NCBI GenBank assembly: GCA_020026285.1
Contig: JAHHQS010000003.1
Coordinates: 12,933 to 76,932 of the forward strand
Source: Parabacteroides sp.
Lineage (GTDB): Bacteria; Bacteroidota; Bacteroidia; Bacteroidales; Tannerellaceae
DNA length: 64,000 nt
Reading direction: 5' to 3'
The notes under the pieces were generated by a model. That model searched no databases. It had not been told where the DNA came from and saw nothing but the letters and a program-made list of their open reading frames with translations. Shown here piece after piece: positions 9,725 to 21,320 of the stretch (the first letter of the stretch is position 1; every line of letters starts with the position of its first letter). A program made the position numbers and the translations under genes.

Positions 9725-9732
9725 TAATTTTG
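9725..9732 (+). promoter_or_regulatory. -7 element of the thioredoxin-fold gene
   Basis: TAATTTTG, 40 bases before the ATG at 9773; the nearest TTG (9699-9701) is 23 bases upstream, slightly longer than the usual spacing. Confidence 0.5.
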
Positions 9733-9772
9733 TTCGAAAACAACAAACAATCAAATAAAAAGACAAAGTCTC

Positions 9773-10681
9773 ATGAATCTGTATTCCAAACTTTTCATAT
9801 CAGTTTTTTTTTATTTCATATGCGTTGCCACTCTGTTTGCTCAAAATAAAAAGAAAAGTTTTTCCCTTCCGGAAATACCATCAGCCATTCAATCGGCCGA
9901 TGCACGAGCTTCCTACCTTGCAGTTCATTATTGGGATAATTTCTCATTTGCCGACAGTCTGCAATTTATGAATCAACCGGAAGATATAGAACAGGCTGTT
10001 GTAGATTACATTGATATATTCCAGCTTATACCTGTTCAGGAAGCTGAAGAATCTATTTCCAAACTGATGGACAAGGCATCCGTCACATTAAATGGATTCT
10101 TATTCTTTTACAATACATTTGAAAGATATTTATATGATGTCAGCTCACCGATGAGAAACGAACAATACTTCATTCCTGTACTTGAAAAATTGATTGCTTC
10201 AAATAAATTAAGTGAAGATGACAAGATTCGTCCTTCCATGCTGCTAGCTTCGGCCAATAAAAATCGCGTAGGAACGACTGCTGCCGATTTTAAATATACT
10301 AAAGCCGACGGTTCTCAAAAATCTCTTTCTGAAAGTCGGACTGAATGGACTATTCTGATATTCTTTGATCCGGATTGCAACGAATGCCACATGGCTATTC
10401 AGGAATTAGAAAAAGATTCAATGTTAAGTAAACTTATAGAAGACAAGAAACTTTCTATTGTTGCCGTATATCCTGGACCAAAAAGCAGTATGTGGAAGAC
10501 TATGCAAGGAGCCATGTCCAAGACTTGGGAAATAGGCTATGACAAAGATGATGAAGTCTATTCGAAAGAGTTATACGATTTACTGGGTTTCCCGACTATT
10601 TACTTATTAGATAAAGACAAAAAAGTTCTTCAGAAAGATTCTTCCCCCGATAAAATCCATCATTTTTTCAAAAAAGATTGA
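9773..10681 (+). CDS. Exported thioredoxin-fold protein with an N-terminal DUF5106-like domain
   Basis: A 302-residue protein with a signal peptide (about 1-23, ending LFAQ). The middle region (about 40-160) looks like the DUF5106 helical domain common in Bacteroidales. The C-terminal half is a thioredoxin/TlpA-like fold with the redox pair C202-N-E-C205 in FFDPDCNECHMAI and the cis-Pro segment LLGFPTIYLLDKD. It probably acts as a periplasmic thiol-disulfide reductase, perhaps in cytochrome or envelope protein maturation; the partner is unknown. It stands alone between divergent dnaG and a convergent thiamine gene pair. Confidence 0.83.
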   Translation: MNLYSKLFISVFFYFICVATLFAQNKKKSFSLPEIPSAIQSADARASYLAVHYWDNFSFADSLQFMNQPEDIEQAVVDYIDIFQLIPVQEAEESISKLMDKASVTLNGFLFFYNTFERYLYDVSSPMRNEQYFIPVLEKLIASNKLSEDDKIRPSMLLASANKNRVGTTAADFKYTKADGSQKSLSESRTEWTILIFFDPDCNECHMAIQELEKDSMLSKLIEDKKLSIVAVYPGPKSSMWKTMQGAMSKTWEIGYDKDDEVYSKELYDLLGFPTIYLLDKDKKVLQKDSSPDKIHHFFKKD

Positions 10682-10728
10682 TTTTTCATTCTCTAAGGGA
10701 GACTTTTACATGAAAGTCGGGAGATACT

Positions 10729-10774
10729 AAAGAAAACATAGGATGTTTTAATAAAAATGTCCTATGTTTTCTTT
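10729..10774. terminator. Probable bidirectional terminator
   Basis: A 15-bp inverted repeat AAAGAAAACATAGGA with TCCTATGTTTTCTTT, whose inner bases extend the stem further through TTTT/AAAA. It sits between convergent genes. The arms end in TTTTCTTT or its complement rather than a separate T tract. Confidence 0.7.
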
Positions 10775-10873
10775 AATTCACAGCTATGAATTAATCGATT
10801 TGTCTATACGATTAAAATAATTCACTCTAATAAATTAAATAATGAGAACACACAGAATATGAATATATCCCTT

Positions 10874-11542
10874 TTATTTATCTCTTAGCTTCTTGTTTTC
10901 ATAAGATAAATAAACCAGATATTGACCTTCACACGAGATTGTGAAGATCTCTTCAGTTGTATGATTCAATGTTCCCTGCCATAAACTTGTAAAATCGTAT
11001 AAAGGATACGCAAGGCCGCTTGAAGTCATGTGTTGAGTTCCAAAACTAAAAACAGAAACAGCCGTACCAGCCTCACATCGGAATGTCTGTTCATTACAGC
11101 AAGGAATAAAAACGCCATGATCTGTATAAATTCGAACATTCAAACCTTGTTTCATATATTCCATCAGCAGACTGATATTTCCCAACGTATGGTCTTCCCG
11201 TCTTCCGGTAGCCGCCAGAATAACAATTTTACGAAAACCCTCATGCTGAAGATATGTAATCGCTTTAGTCTGATCATTCGTCTCCTGATCCGGATCCAGC
11301 CGGATAATGTCTTTAAAAGTTTCGCGAATTTCATCTGAAAGAGAATCACCATCACCTACAATTCTCCAAGGTCTCTTATTCAATTTTTCCCATTGATTGG
11401 CCGCACCATCACAATAAACTATTTTATCGTGACAAGCTATCAGTTTTCGGGGAATGGGATGAACAGGAAAATCACCACCTCCAATAATCAAAGCTTCCGG
11501 TTCAAACGTAAGACTTATTGGTTCTTTATCATTTTTTTCCAT
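10874..11542 (-). CDS. Thiamine pyrophosphokinase
   Basis: Converts thiamine and ATP to thiamine diphosphate in the cytoplasm. The 222-residue protein shows the family pattern: an N-terminal GGGDFP strand, CDGAAN, the metal-binding VGDGDSLS loop, DQETNDQTKAI (the catalytic acidic cluster), and the ATGRREDHTLGNI motif. The C-terminal beta domain (about 145-215) carries the thiamine-binding face. Its start lies inside the upstream PnuC-type permease gene (28-base overlap), so import and phosphorylation are coupled, as in known Bacteroides thiamine salvage loci. Confidence 0.93.
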   Translation of the reverse strand: MEKNDKEPISLTFEPEALIIGGGDFPVHPIPRKLIACHDKIVYCDGAANQWEKLNKRPWRIVGDGDSLSDEIRETFKDIIRLDPDQETNDQTKAITYLQHEGFRKIVILAATGRREDHTLGNISLLMEYMKQGLNVRIYTDHGVFIPCCNEQTFRCEAGTAVSVFSFGTQHMTSSGLAYPLYDFTSLWQGTLNHTTEEIFTISCEGQYLVYLSYENKKLRDK

Positions 11543-12090
11543 TTCAAATATCCAAAGTATGCAATAGATGTGTACAGGACATAAAGTCCTGATGTAAAAT
11601 AAAGGCCTTTATAAACATAAAGAATAGCACAAACAATATCGACCACAAGCCAAACCAACCATTGCTCGACATATTTTCTTGACAACATCCACATAGCAAC
11701 TATACTTAAAGCTGTTGTGAAACTGTCACTCCAAGGTACATCGCTATCGGTAAAAGAGATAAGTATTTGTGCTATACCGACTGTCAAAACAGTCATTACA
11801 ACCAGCAAAGGTATATATAATTGTCGAGGTGTATATCCAATCGGTATTTCTTCATGAACAACTTCCTTTGATTTTCTTGAACCAATAGACCAATAAATCA
11901 TACCATAGATAGAAGCCAGAATATAATAAATATTGATTCCTAAATCGGCATAAAGTCCGGCCTGATAATAAACAACAACATAAACAGATGGCATTATCAA
12001 ACTCGCAATCCATAAATAATAGCTGGCTTTATATTCCAACCACAGATAAACAAGTCCGATAATTGTGCCTGCAAGTTCCAAATAATTCAT
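11515..12090 (-). CDS. pnuT: PnuC-family vitamin permease, probably thiamine (PnuT-like)
   Basis: A 191-residue inner-membrane protein with about seven short helices, including the PnuC-family segments WLEYKASYYLWIAS, YADLGINIYYILASIYGMIYW and KYVEQWLVWLVVDIVCAILY. PnuC proteins are facilitators that trap a vitamin by intracellular phosphorylation. Here the overlapping downstream kinase acts on thiamine, which points to thiamine rather than nicotinamide riboside. The TonB-dependent thiamine receptor that often accompanies this pair in Bacteroides is absent, and no THI-box riboswitch is recognisable upstream; a decayed gene lies there instead. Confidence 0.85.
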   Translation of the reverse strand: MNYLELAGTIIGLVYLWLEYKASYYLWIASLIMPSVYVVVYYQAGLYADLGINIYYILASIYGMIYWSIGSRKSKEVVHEEIPIGYTPRQLYIPLLVVMTVLTVGIAQILISFTDSDVPWSDSFTTALSIVAMWMLSRKYVEQWLVWLVVDIVCAILYVYKGLYFTSGLYVLYTSIAYFGYLKWKKMIKNQ

Positions 12091-12154
12091 TACGAATAAA
12101 AAATTTCAACGTGTTTCTGATTTCTTTCTCCAATTAGTTTTCAGATGATGTAAC

Positions 12155-12512
12155 TTATGTTCCCATATTCCTCTCTGATGCAAAGTCCAACCATAGCACA
12201 GATTCGTCAGCAGAAACTTTATGTTCCGGAGTCACCGCAAAAGTAAATATTTTCACATTATCTATCAAAGCATCACAGATATAAACTTCCGTGTCCTGTC
12301 CATGGACTTCTGTACTTTTACCAATATTTATCGGAAAAGAAAAATTTTAATTTTACCCGATACAACTATCTCCCCTGCTTTCTGCTGATCAATATAAACA
12401 ACCATGGATTTGCCATCGTAAACTCCCAACATTTGATGCCATTCATTTTCCAATTCTCAGACAATTTCACACGTAACCGATTCAACTTATTGAAATCTGA
12501 TTTTCTAAGAAA
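12155..12512 (-). pseudogene. Decayed C-terminal fragment of a LamG/concanavalin-like domain protein (glycosidase-type)
   Basis: On the minus strand three reading frames give consecutive pieces of one protein end. Frame 1 reads FLRKSDFN...VKLSENWK. After a shift near 12450 it reads EWHQMLGVYDGKSMVVYID, the classic LamG motif (WHxxxGVYDGxxMxxYID). After a second shift near 12330 it reads FPINIGKSTEVHGQDTEVY, then ALIDNVKIFTFAVTP and a final SVLWLDFASE before a stop at 12155. LamG domains with an IDNVRI motif and a VLWLDF tail are typical of C termini of Bacteroides GH2 glycosidases and sulfatases. At least two frameshifts and no 5' part remain. It is not derived from the intact beta-galactosidase at 17997, which lacks this domain. 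Confidence 0.75.
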
Positions 12513-12553
12513 CAATAGCTCATTTATTGCAATCTACTTATTTAGAAGATCTA

Positions 12554-12585
12554 TAATATTACCCTCCAAAAGAAAGGTAATATTA
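12554..12585. repeat. Short inverted repeat, possible terminator remnant
   Basis: TAATATTACC (12554-12563) and GGTAATATTA (12576-12585) form a perfect 10-bp stem with a 12-nt loop. No T tract follows on either strand. It lies just upstream of the decayed LamG fragment in gene-free DNA. Confidence 0.5.
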
Positions 12586-12783
12586 CAATCATTATATATT
12601 CAACAAGATGCTAAAAAAACGGAATTCTTTATAAAAACGAGAAAAATCAGCATATAAAGCAAAAAACAAGATTCTACTGGAAACAAAAAATGCGAAAAAA
12701 TGTTTATACTATATTATTGGTGATAAAATAATGTCTACCTTTACCAATAAATATTATAAACGTTATACTAATAGAAAAAGATT

Positions 12784-12948
12784 ATGAAAAAGTATGTTTG
12801 CACAGTGTGCGGTTGGGTTTATGATCCTGAAGTAGGTGATCCAGATAATGGTATAGCTCCTGGTACTGCATTTGAAGATATTCCAGATGATTGGGTATGT
12901 CCTTTATGTGGTGTAGGAAAAGATGATTTTGAATTGACAGAAGAATAA
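12784..12948 (+). CDS. Rubredoxin
   Basis: A 54-residue electron carrier with one Fe(Cys)4 site. Both metal-binding loops are intact: [10 protein letters not shown] near the N terminus (C6, C9) and [12 protein letters not shown] near the C terminus (C39, C42). The aromatic core (Y4, W11, Y13, F30, W37, F49) is conserved. In anaerobes rubredoxin feeds electrons to oxygen and peroxide detoxification enzymes; no partner is adjacent. The ATG at 12784 gives the family's usual MKKYVC start. A strong terminator follows at once, so the gene is monocistronic. Confidence 0.97.
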   Translation: MKKYVCTVCGWVYDPEVGDPDNGIAPGTAFEDIPDDWVCPLCGVGKDDFELTEE

Positions 12949-12965
12949 TTCCGAATCAAAGATTT

Positions 12966-13003
12966 AAACGTCCTTATAGTCAAACTATAGGGACGTTTTT
13001 TAT
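12966..13003 (+). terminator. Terminator of the rubredoxin gene
   Basis: Stem AACGTCCTTATAG with CTATAGGGACGTT (one T-G pair), loop TCAAA, followed by a T tract. Confidence 0.92.
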
Positions 13004-13127
13004 TACAAAAAATATCTTTACTTTTTAAAATCCATAAATTAGAATAACTCTATTAAAATGAGAAAAAAACAGGATAAATAAGTTTGAAAGAATTGAACCT
13101 CATTTAAAATACATCAAACATAAAAGC

Positions 13128-13168
13128 ATAAAAAAAGCTCCTGCAATTCTAAAGATTACAGGAGCTTT
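13128..13168 (-). terminator. Terminator of the scaffold/GGGtGRT cluster
   Basis: Inverted repeat AAAGCTCCTG (13134-13143) and CAGGAGCTTT (13159-13168). On the minus strand it is followed by a run of T residues, 24 bases after the GGGtGRT stop. Confidence 0.9.
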
Positions 13169-13191
13169 ATATTTTTGAATCTAGTATCCGA

Positions 13192-14193
13192 TTACTTCTT
13201 CATAGCTTCTTCTACAGCAACAGCTACAGCGACAGTAGCACCTACCATAGGGTTGTTACCCATTCCTAAGAAGCCCATCATTTCTACGTGAGCTGGAACA
13301 GAAGATGAACCTGCGAACTGAGCATCTGAGTGCATACGACCCATTGTATCAGTCATTCCATAAGAAGCTGGACCTGCAGCCATATTATCAGGGTGTAATG
13401 TACGACCTGTACCACCACCTGAAGCAACTGAGAAATATGGTTTACCAGCTAATACACGTTCCTTTTTATAAGTACCTGCAACTGGGTGCTGGAAACGTGT
13501 TGGGTTTGTAGAGTTACCAGTGATAGAAACATCCACATTTTCTTTCCACATAACAGCTACACCTTCACGAACATCGTCAACGCCATAGCATTTTACTTTT
13601 GCACGAAGACCTTCAGAGTATGGAGTTTCTGAAATAACATTAACTTTACCAGTCATATAATCAAACTGAGTCTGTACATAAGTAAAACCATTAATACGAG
13701 AAATGATCTTAGCTGCATCTTTTCCTAAACCATTCAAGATAACACGCAAAGGTTCTTTACGAACTTTGTTTGCCATTTCAGCAATCTTGATGGCACCTTC
13801 TGCAGCAGCAAAAGATTCGTGACCTGCCAAGAAAGCGAAACATTTTGTTTCTTCACGAAGCAAACGAGCAGCCAAATTACCATGACCTAAACCTACTTTA
13901 CGATCATCAGCAACTGAACCAGCAATACAGAATGCCTGTAAACCAATACCAATAGCTTCAGCAGCATCGGCAGCATTTACACAACCTTTCTTGATAGCAA
14001 TAGCAGCACCAACAACATATGCCCAACAAGCATTTTCAAAACAAATAGGTTGTGTTTCTTTACACATTGTATATGGATCGATACCCTTAGCATCACAGAT
14101 AGCTTTTGCATCTTCAATACCGTTGATACCGTATTCTTTTAAAACCGCGTTGATATGATCTATACGACGGTCGTAACTTTCAAATAAAGCCAT
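13192..14193 (-). CDS. GGGtGRT protein (function unknown)
   Basis: A 333-residue cytoplasmic protein with the family-defining motif VASGGGTGRTLHPDNMAAG (about residues 255-275). It also has a conserved glycine-rich tail (GFLGMGNNPMVGATVAVAVAVEEAM). The name used by databases describes only the motif; no reaction is established. There is no signal peptide or membrane helix. The N-terminal half is helical and Cys-containing (CDAKGIDPYTMCKETQPICFENACW), the middle is a Rossmann-like alternating region (LRVILNGLGKDAAKIISRI). It lies downstream of a NifU/IscU-like scaffold and a small membrane protein on one probable transcript, which hints at a role with iron-sulfur chemistry. Confidence 0.85.
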   Translation of the reverse strand: MALFESYDRRIDHINAVLKEYGINGIEDAKAICDAKGIDPYTMCKETQPICFENACWAYVVGAAIAIKKGCVNAADAAEAIGIGLQAFCIAGSVADDRKVGLGHGNLAARLLREETKCFAFLAGHESFAAAEGAIKIAEMANKVRKEPLRVILNGLGKDAAKIISRINGFTYVQTQFDYMTGKVNVISETPYSEGLRAKVKCYGVDDVREGVAVMWKENVDVSITGNSTNPTRFQHPVAGTYKKERVLAGKPYFSVASGGGTGRTLHPDNMAAGPASYGMTDTMGRMHSDAQFAGSSSVPAHVEMMGFLGMGNNPMVGATVAVAVAVEEAMKK

Positions 14194-14202
14194 AATTATT
14201 TT

Positions 14203-14394
14203 TTACTTTTTAAAATTCTTAATTATCAGGAATAAAGATATCAGAAAATTGAAAACAATCACACCACCACAACAGGCTACGAATAAAGCAGTATTCGGCT
14301 TTTCTTCAACCATAACATTATAAACTATTGTTGTTACAATCAATGTTATTAAAATCAGCCCGATGAGGACTCGTGTCAATGTTTTCTTATTCAT
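14203..14394 (-). CDS. Small two-helix membrane protein
   Basis: A 63-residue protein with two hydrophobic helices: about 9-28 (VLIGLILITLIVTTIVYNVM) and about 36-58 (ALFVACCGGVIVFNFLISLF), joined by a short charged loop (VEEKPN). It overlaps the upstream scaffold gene by 8 bases and ends 9 bases before the GGGtGRT gene, so coupling supports that it is real. Two adjacent Cys at the start of helix 2 are notable. No family is recognised. Confidence 0.65.
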   Translation of the reverse strand: MNKKTLTRVLIGLILITLIVTTIVYNVMVEEKPNTALFVACCGGVIVFNFLISLFLIIKNFKK

Positions 14395-15079
14395 TACGAG
14401 GATCTATATATTTTACAGCTTCTTTGAAACGACCGTAAGAGCCTTTTGCTTTTTCCAGTGCTTCGTTAGCATCCATACCCTTTTTAATCATATCCATGAA
14501 TTTGCCAAGGTGAACAAATTCATAACCTATAACCTCATTGTCAGCGTCAAGAGCCATACGTGTACAATAACCTTCAGCCATTTCCAAATAACGAGGACCT
14601 TTAGCTAATGTACCAAACATAGTACCAACCTGACTACGCAGACCTTTTCCTAAATCTTCCAAACCTGCACCTACAGGCAAACCACCTTCAGAGAAAGCAG
14701 ACTGTGTACGTCCATAAACGATTTGCAAGAACAATTCACGCATTGCAGTATTGATAGCGTCACAAACAAGGTCTGTATTTAATGCTTCCAAAAGAGTCTT
14801 TCCTGGAAGGATTTCTGAAGCCATTGCAGCAGAGTGAGTCATACCTGAACAACCAATAGTTTCAACAAGAGCTTCTTGAATAATACCTTCTTTAACATTC
14901 AATGTAAGTTTACATCCACCTTGTTGAGGTGCACACCAACCGATACCATGAGTTAAACCGGAAATGTCAGTAATCTGAGTAGATCTAACCCATTTCCCTT
15001 CTTCTGGAATCGGAGCGCAAGGATGGTTAGCGCCTTTTTTTACAACACACATGTGTTGAACTTCTTGAGAATAAATCAT
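14387..15079 (-). CDS. NifU/IscU-like iron-sulfur cluster assembly scaffold protein
   Basis: A 230-residue protein related to the IscU/NifU N-terminal scaffold fold, which holds Fe-S clusters in assembly. Conserved Cys lie at about residue 47 and 53 (WCAPQQGGCKLTL), 75 (ETIGCSGMTHSAA, the GCS/GCG motif of the fold) and 105 (LVCDAINTAM). A C-terminal extension of about 80 residues beyond the fold contains EGYCTRMALD and the DANEALEKAKGSYGRF helix. No cysteine desulfurase lies nearby, so it is unlikely to be the main housekeeping scaffold. I keep the ATG at 15077-15079; a second ATG is nine codons in. A good -33/-7 promoter lies 63 bases upstream. Confidence 0.83.
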   Translation of the reverse strand: MIYSQEVQHMCVVKKGANHPCAPIPEEGKWVRSTQITDISGLTHGIGWCAPQQGGCKLTLNVKEGIIQEALVETIGCSGMTHSAAMASEILPGKTLLEALNTDLVCDAINTAMRELFLQIVYGRTQSAFSEGGLPVGAGLEDLGKGLRSQVGTMFGTLAKGPRYLEMAEGYCTRMALDADNEVIGYEFVHLGKFMDMIKKGMDANEALEKAKGSYGRFKEAVKYIDPRNE

Positions 15080-15141
15080 AATCGCTAATTTATTATATTA
15101 ATGATAATAAAAATTTTATCGTGAACTATATTAATACACTG

Positions 15142-15172
15142 CAAATATAAGTGTTTTTATTCTTTTGCACAA
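15142..15172 (-). promoter_or_regulatory. Promoter of the scaffold/GGGtGRT cluster
   Basis: On the minus strand TTG (15170-15172), 20 bases, then TATATTTG (15142-15149); both match the Bacteroidetes -33/-7 consensus. Confidence 0.75.
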
Positions 15173-15258
15173 TAAAAAAACGCATATAACTTTTATCATA
15201 TCTGAAAGTCTTTTCCCAACTATAATATATACTTCTTTTATATTCAATATATTGGTTA

Positions 15259-17271
15259 TTATACAATATTGCTCTTATCAATTACAAGCAATTCGTTTTT
15301 ACTGTCAGCCACGACTGTTATGAAACGTTCATATTCGCGAAGGACATCTGAAATAAGTTCCTCCTTAGTAAAATATTGTACATTATTCCCCCTTCTTCCA
15401 TTATTATAATACGTAATAGGGATATAGACATCACTATTAAGAGTTTCAGGTATATTTTCTTCAGTAATGATATATTCAGAAAGATCCTGAAGTTCAGCCA
15501 TAACTCCATATTTAAAATTCAATATTTTATCATAAGGAATAAGTATCTCTATTGACAACAATCTGTCTTTATCTTTTGAAACGACAGCATTAACGCCCAA
15601 TTGTTCCAATCTGTCTTTCAGTTCCATAAAAGCAGGTTCTACAACGTCTGTCATAAACAGACAGATATCTTTCTTTTTGGGAAATGATATTATTTGGGAC
15701 AATCTTTCTTTCCAATGGCTTCCATCCCAATTTTGACTACCATAAGGTAATTTGGTCCTTTTAAACTTCACATCTATATTCAAAGCCTTCCATAGGCAAT
15801 AGCAAAGTAATAATATAACCAATCCAAAAGGTAATGCAGTCACTAAAAACATGGTTTGCAGAGCCTCCAACCCTCCTGTCCGCATAAGTGCTACTGTTAC
15901 CGAAATCAATAATACTCCCCAAAATACTTTTTGCCACGATGGTGAATTTTCTTTGTTATTCGATGATATACTATTCATCACCAGGATTCCTGAATCCGCA
16001 GAAGTAACAAAAAATATTGAGATCATGAAAATTGAAATTATGCTTAACAAGCGACTCATAGGAAGATAGTCAAAGAAAGCAAACAATAACTTTTCCGGAG
16101 TTTTTGCTAATGCAGATAACGCTCCATCAGCCACATTCTGATCCACCCAAATACCGCCATTACCAAAGATGGTCATCCAAAAAAACACCAATAATGAAGG
16201 AACGATAATTACTCCCAGGCAAAACTCCCGAATAGTTCGACCTTTCGATATACGTGCAATAAAAAGTCCCACAAAAGGAGCCCACGAAATCCACCAAGCC
16301 CAAAACATAACAGTCCAGTCGGTAAACCAGGTGACGCCTTCTTCTTCAAATGCAAATGTATTAAATGTAAGATCGACAAATCTATTCAAATAATATCCAA
16401 GACCTTCACTGAAAGCATTCAAAAGGAAAATAGTTGGCCCAGCAAAAAGAAGGAACAACAATAATATGATAGCAATACCCATATTGACTTCACTCAACAT
16501 TTTCACTCCTTTATTCAAACCAAACAAAGCAGACATTATAGCCAGTGAAGTTACTATAACAAGTATGACTACCTGTAATGGAAATGTTGACTCAGAAATA
16601 ACTCCTATTGAAACCAAACCAGAACAAAGCTGCATCACTCCCAATCCTAAAGAGGTAGCTATTCCAAAAAAAGTACAACATAGCGCAAATATATCCACCA
16701 TTGCACCAATCGGTCCATTGATCTTTTCTTTCAACAAAGGATAAAGACCACTTCTTATAGCTAAAGGCAATTTATACCGAAAAGAAAAATAAGCCAGAAT
16801 CAACCCCATCACAGCATAAACAGCCCAGGCATGAAATCCCCAATGGAAGAAAGTGTAAAGCTGAGCTTCTTTTGCCTTATCAGCTGTATCAGACAAAGCA
16901 GGAAAAGCGTAATGAGACATAGGCTCCCCTATTCCATAGAACATAAGTCCAATTCCCATTCCTGCTGCGAAAAGCATAGAAATCCAAGAAAAGAAACTAA
17001 ACTGAGGTTCCGAATTATCATCGCCTAAACGGATTCTTCCTTTTTCACTAAAAGCTAATAACAAAATAAACAACAGCAAAAGTGTAAATAACAGCACATA
17101 AGCCCAACTTAAATTTGTATATACAAAATTCTGACAATAAGAGAGAACTCTATTAGCCGATAAAGGAAAAATTCCACAAAACAGTGATAACAAGATCAAC
17201 ACCAATAAGCCTGGTATTCCTACAGATTTTGTAAAAGTGGATGGTAGTTTAAAATTTTTAAAATTAACCAT
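15259..17271 (-). CDS. BCCT-family betaine/choline/carnitine transporter
   Basis: A 670-residue inner-membrane carrier for quaternary ammonium compounds. Twelve helices are visible. The glycine-rich GMGIGLMFYGIGEPMSHY segment lies near residue 100 and the family Trp-rich signature (VMFWAWWISWAPFVGLFIAR) near 320. About 175 residues after the last helix form a soluble C-terminal domain, as in BetT-type transporters, where it senses osmotic strength. I start at the ATG at 17271 (MVNFKNFKLPSTF); the frame stays open 46 codons further upstream, but that stretch has no family counterpart. Choline or glycine betaine is the likely substrate. No betaine-synthesis genes are near. Confidence 0.93.
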   Translation of the reverse strand: MVNFKNFKLPSTFTKSVGIPGLLVLILLSLFCGIFPLSANRVLSYCQNFVYTNLSWAYVLLFTLLLLFILLLAFSEKGRIRLGDDNSEPQFSFFSWISMLFAAGMGIGLMFYGIGEPMSHYAFPALSDTADKAKEAQLYTFFHWGFHAWAVYAVMGLILAYFSFRYKLPLAIRSGLYPLLKEKINGPIGAMVDIFALCCTFFGIATSLGLGVMQLCSGLVSIGVISESTFPLQVVILVIVTSLAIMSALFGLNKGVKMLSEVNMGIAIILLLFLLFAGPTIFLLNAFSEGLGYYLNRFVDLTFNTFAFEEEGVTWFTDWTVMFWAWWISWAPFVGLFIARISKGRTIREFCLGVIIVPSLLVFFWMTIFGNGGIWVDQNVADGALSALAKTPEKLLFAFFDYLPMSRLLSIISIFMISIFFVTSADSGILVMNSISSNNKENSPSWQKVFWGVLLISVTVALMRTGGLEALQTMFLVTALPFGLVILLLCYCLWKALNIDVKFKRTKLPYGSQNWDGSHWKERLSQIISFPKKKDICLFMTDVVEPAFMELKDRLEQLGVNAVVSKDKDRLLSIEILIPYDKILNFKYGVMAELQDLSEYIITEENIPETLNSDVYIPITYYNNGRRGNNVQYFTKEELISDVLREYERFITVVADSKNELLVIDKSNIV

Positions 17272-17479
17272 AAAGTAAAATGTTTTTGATTTTATATAAT
17301 CCTTAGTTAAATAATATTTTTCGCACGTTTGCAATAAATAAACAAGCAAAAGAGTATTTTTGTTGAGACCTACCAAGTGGCAGATACTTTTTTTACAGAT
17401 TAAAACCACAACATTTCACTTCAGTATATATACTATACTCCTGGTAAAATTTAGTACTTATATTTTATTCAAAAAGAAC

Positions 17480-17863
17480 TCAGCTATTTTTCCATATTCT
17501 ATATTTTTCCAGTTCGGAACTGAATTCCCTTACCACGAAGACTATTAATGTAACATCATCTGTCAATCCTAATAAAGGAATCAAATCAGGTATGAAATCG
17601 ATAGGAGAAACCAGATAAATCATAGCAGCAACCAAAACAAGCAAACTCTTGGCATTATAATTCTTATATCGTCCACTTGCAATATCTTTAAAATAATCTA
17701 TCACCAATAATACCCGATCTTTTACTTCAGACAAGCCTTCTCTTAAAACATAGTCATTAATCTTTGGAATAAGATTTTTTATCAATTCAGGATTCTTGAC
17801 ATATATATCAGCCTTAGCCAACCATTTTTCCTTAAATTCAGCCAATAATCTATTTATATCCAT
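17480..17863 (-). CDS. YkvA-family (DUF1232) membrane-associated protein
   Basis: A 127-residue protein with the DUF1232 hallmark YLVSPIDFIPDLIPLLGLTDD at about 83-103, where a hydrophobic hairpin flanks the conserved SPIDxIPD. The N-terminal half is amphipathic and helical. Function is not established for the family. It lies between the GH2 gene and the BCCT transporter on the same strand, with gaps of about 130 and 210 bases. It may be expressed alone. Confidence 0.85.
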   Translation of the reverse strand: MDINRLLAEFKEKWLAKADIYVKNPELIKNLIPKINDYVLREGLSEVKDRVLLVIDYFKDIASGRYKNYNAKSLLVLVAAMIYLVSPIDFIPDLIPLLGLTDDVTLIVFVVREFSSELEKYRIWKNS

Positions 17864-17934
17864 AACTATTAGTTTTTAAATGCGCATAACTTTTCTCTAA
17901 AGATAGTGATTATTTCAGTTACTACATACATAAA

Positions 17935-17981
17935 TAAAAAATTCCCCAAGCTCTCTCTTTCGAAGAGAAACCTGGGGAATT
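17935..17981 (-). terminator. Terminator of the beta-galactosidase gene
   Basis: AATTCCCCA (17940-17948) pairs with TGGGGAATT (17973-17981); an inner TTTCTCT/AGAGAAA stem adds stability. A T tract follows on the minus strand, 16 bases after the stop at 17997. Confidence 0.88.
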
Positions 17982-17996
17982 ACATTCGTTATAATA

Positions 17997-21140
<3,144 letters not shown>

Positions 21141-21146
21141 TTAATA

Positions 21147-21170
21147 CAAAGTTATTTTATTACAAAGTTA
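21147..21170 (-). promoter_or_regulatory. Tandem -7 elements of the beta-galactosidase gene
   Basis: Two copies of TAACTTTG on the minus strand (21147-21154 and 21163-21170), 16 bases apart; each fits TAnnTTTG. The nearer lies 48 bases from the ATG. No good -33 TTG is seen for either. Confidence 0.5.
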
Positions 21171-21320
21171 CTGAATTTTATTCATACACCAGGACAGAAA
21201 CCTATAACAAAATATCAGCAATCCAACGCTTTTAAACTCTAAGTCATACTCTTTTATAAAATTTTCTTCGCATAACTACAGACAAATTCAATCATTTTGA
21301 TTTTCTGCTGTCAGATTTAT

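Noticed and set aside
12091..12430. TPP riboswitch ahead of the PnuC-type gene
   Set aside because: Neither the CTGAGA nor the conserved ACCTGAT core is present on the minus strand.
12433..12657. 74-residue plus-strand open frame
   Set aside because: It is antisense to the decayed LamG fragment, which explains the sequence better; no ribosome site or family is seen.
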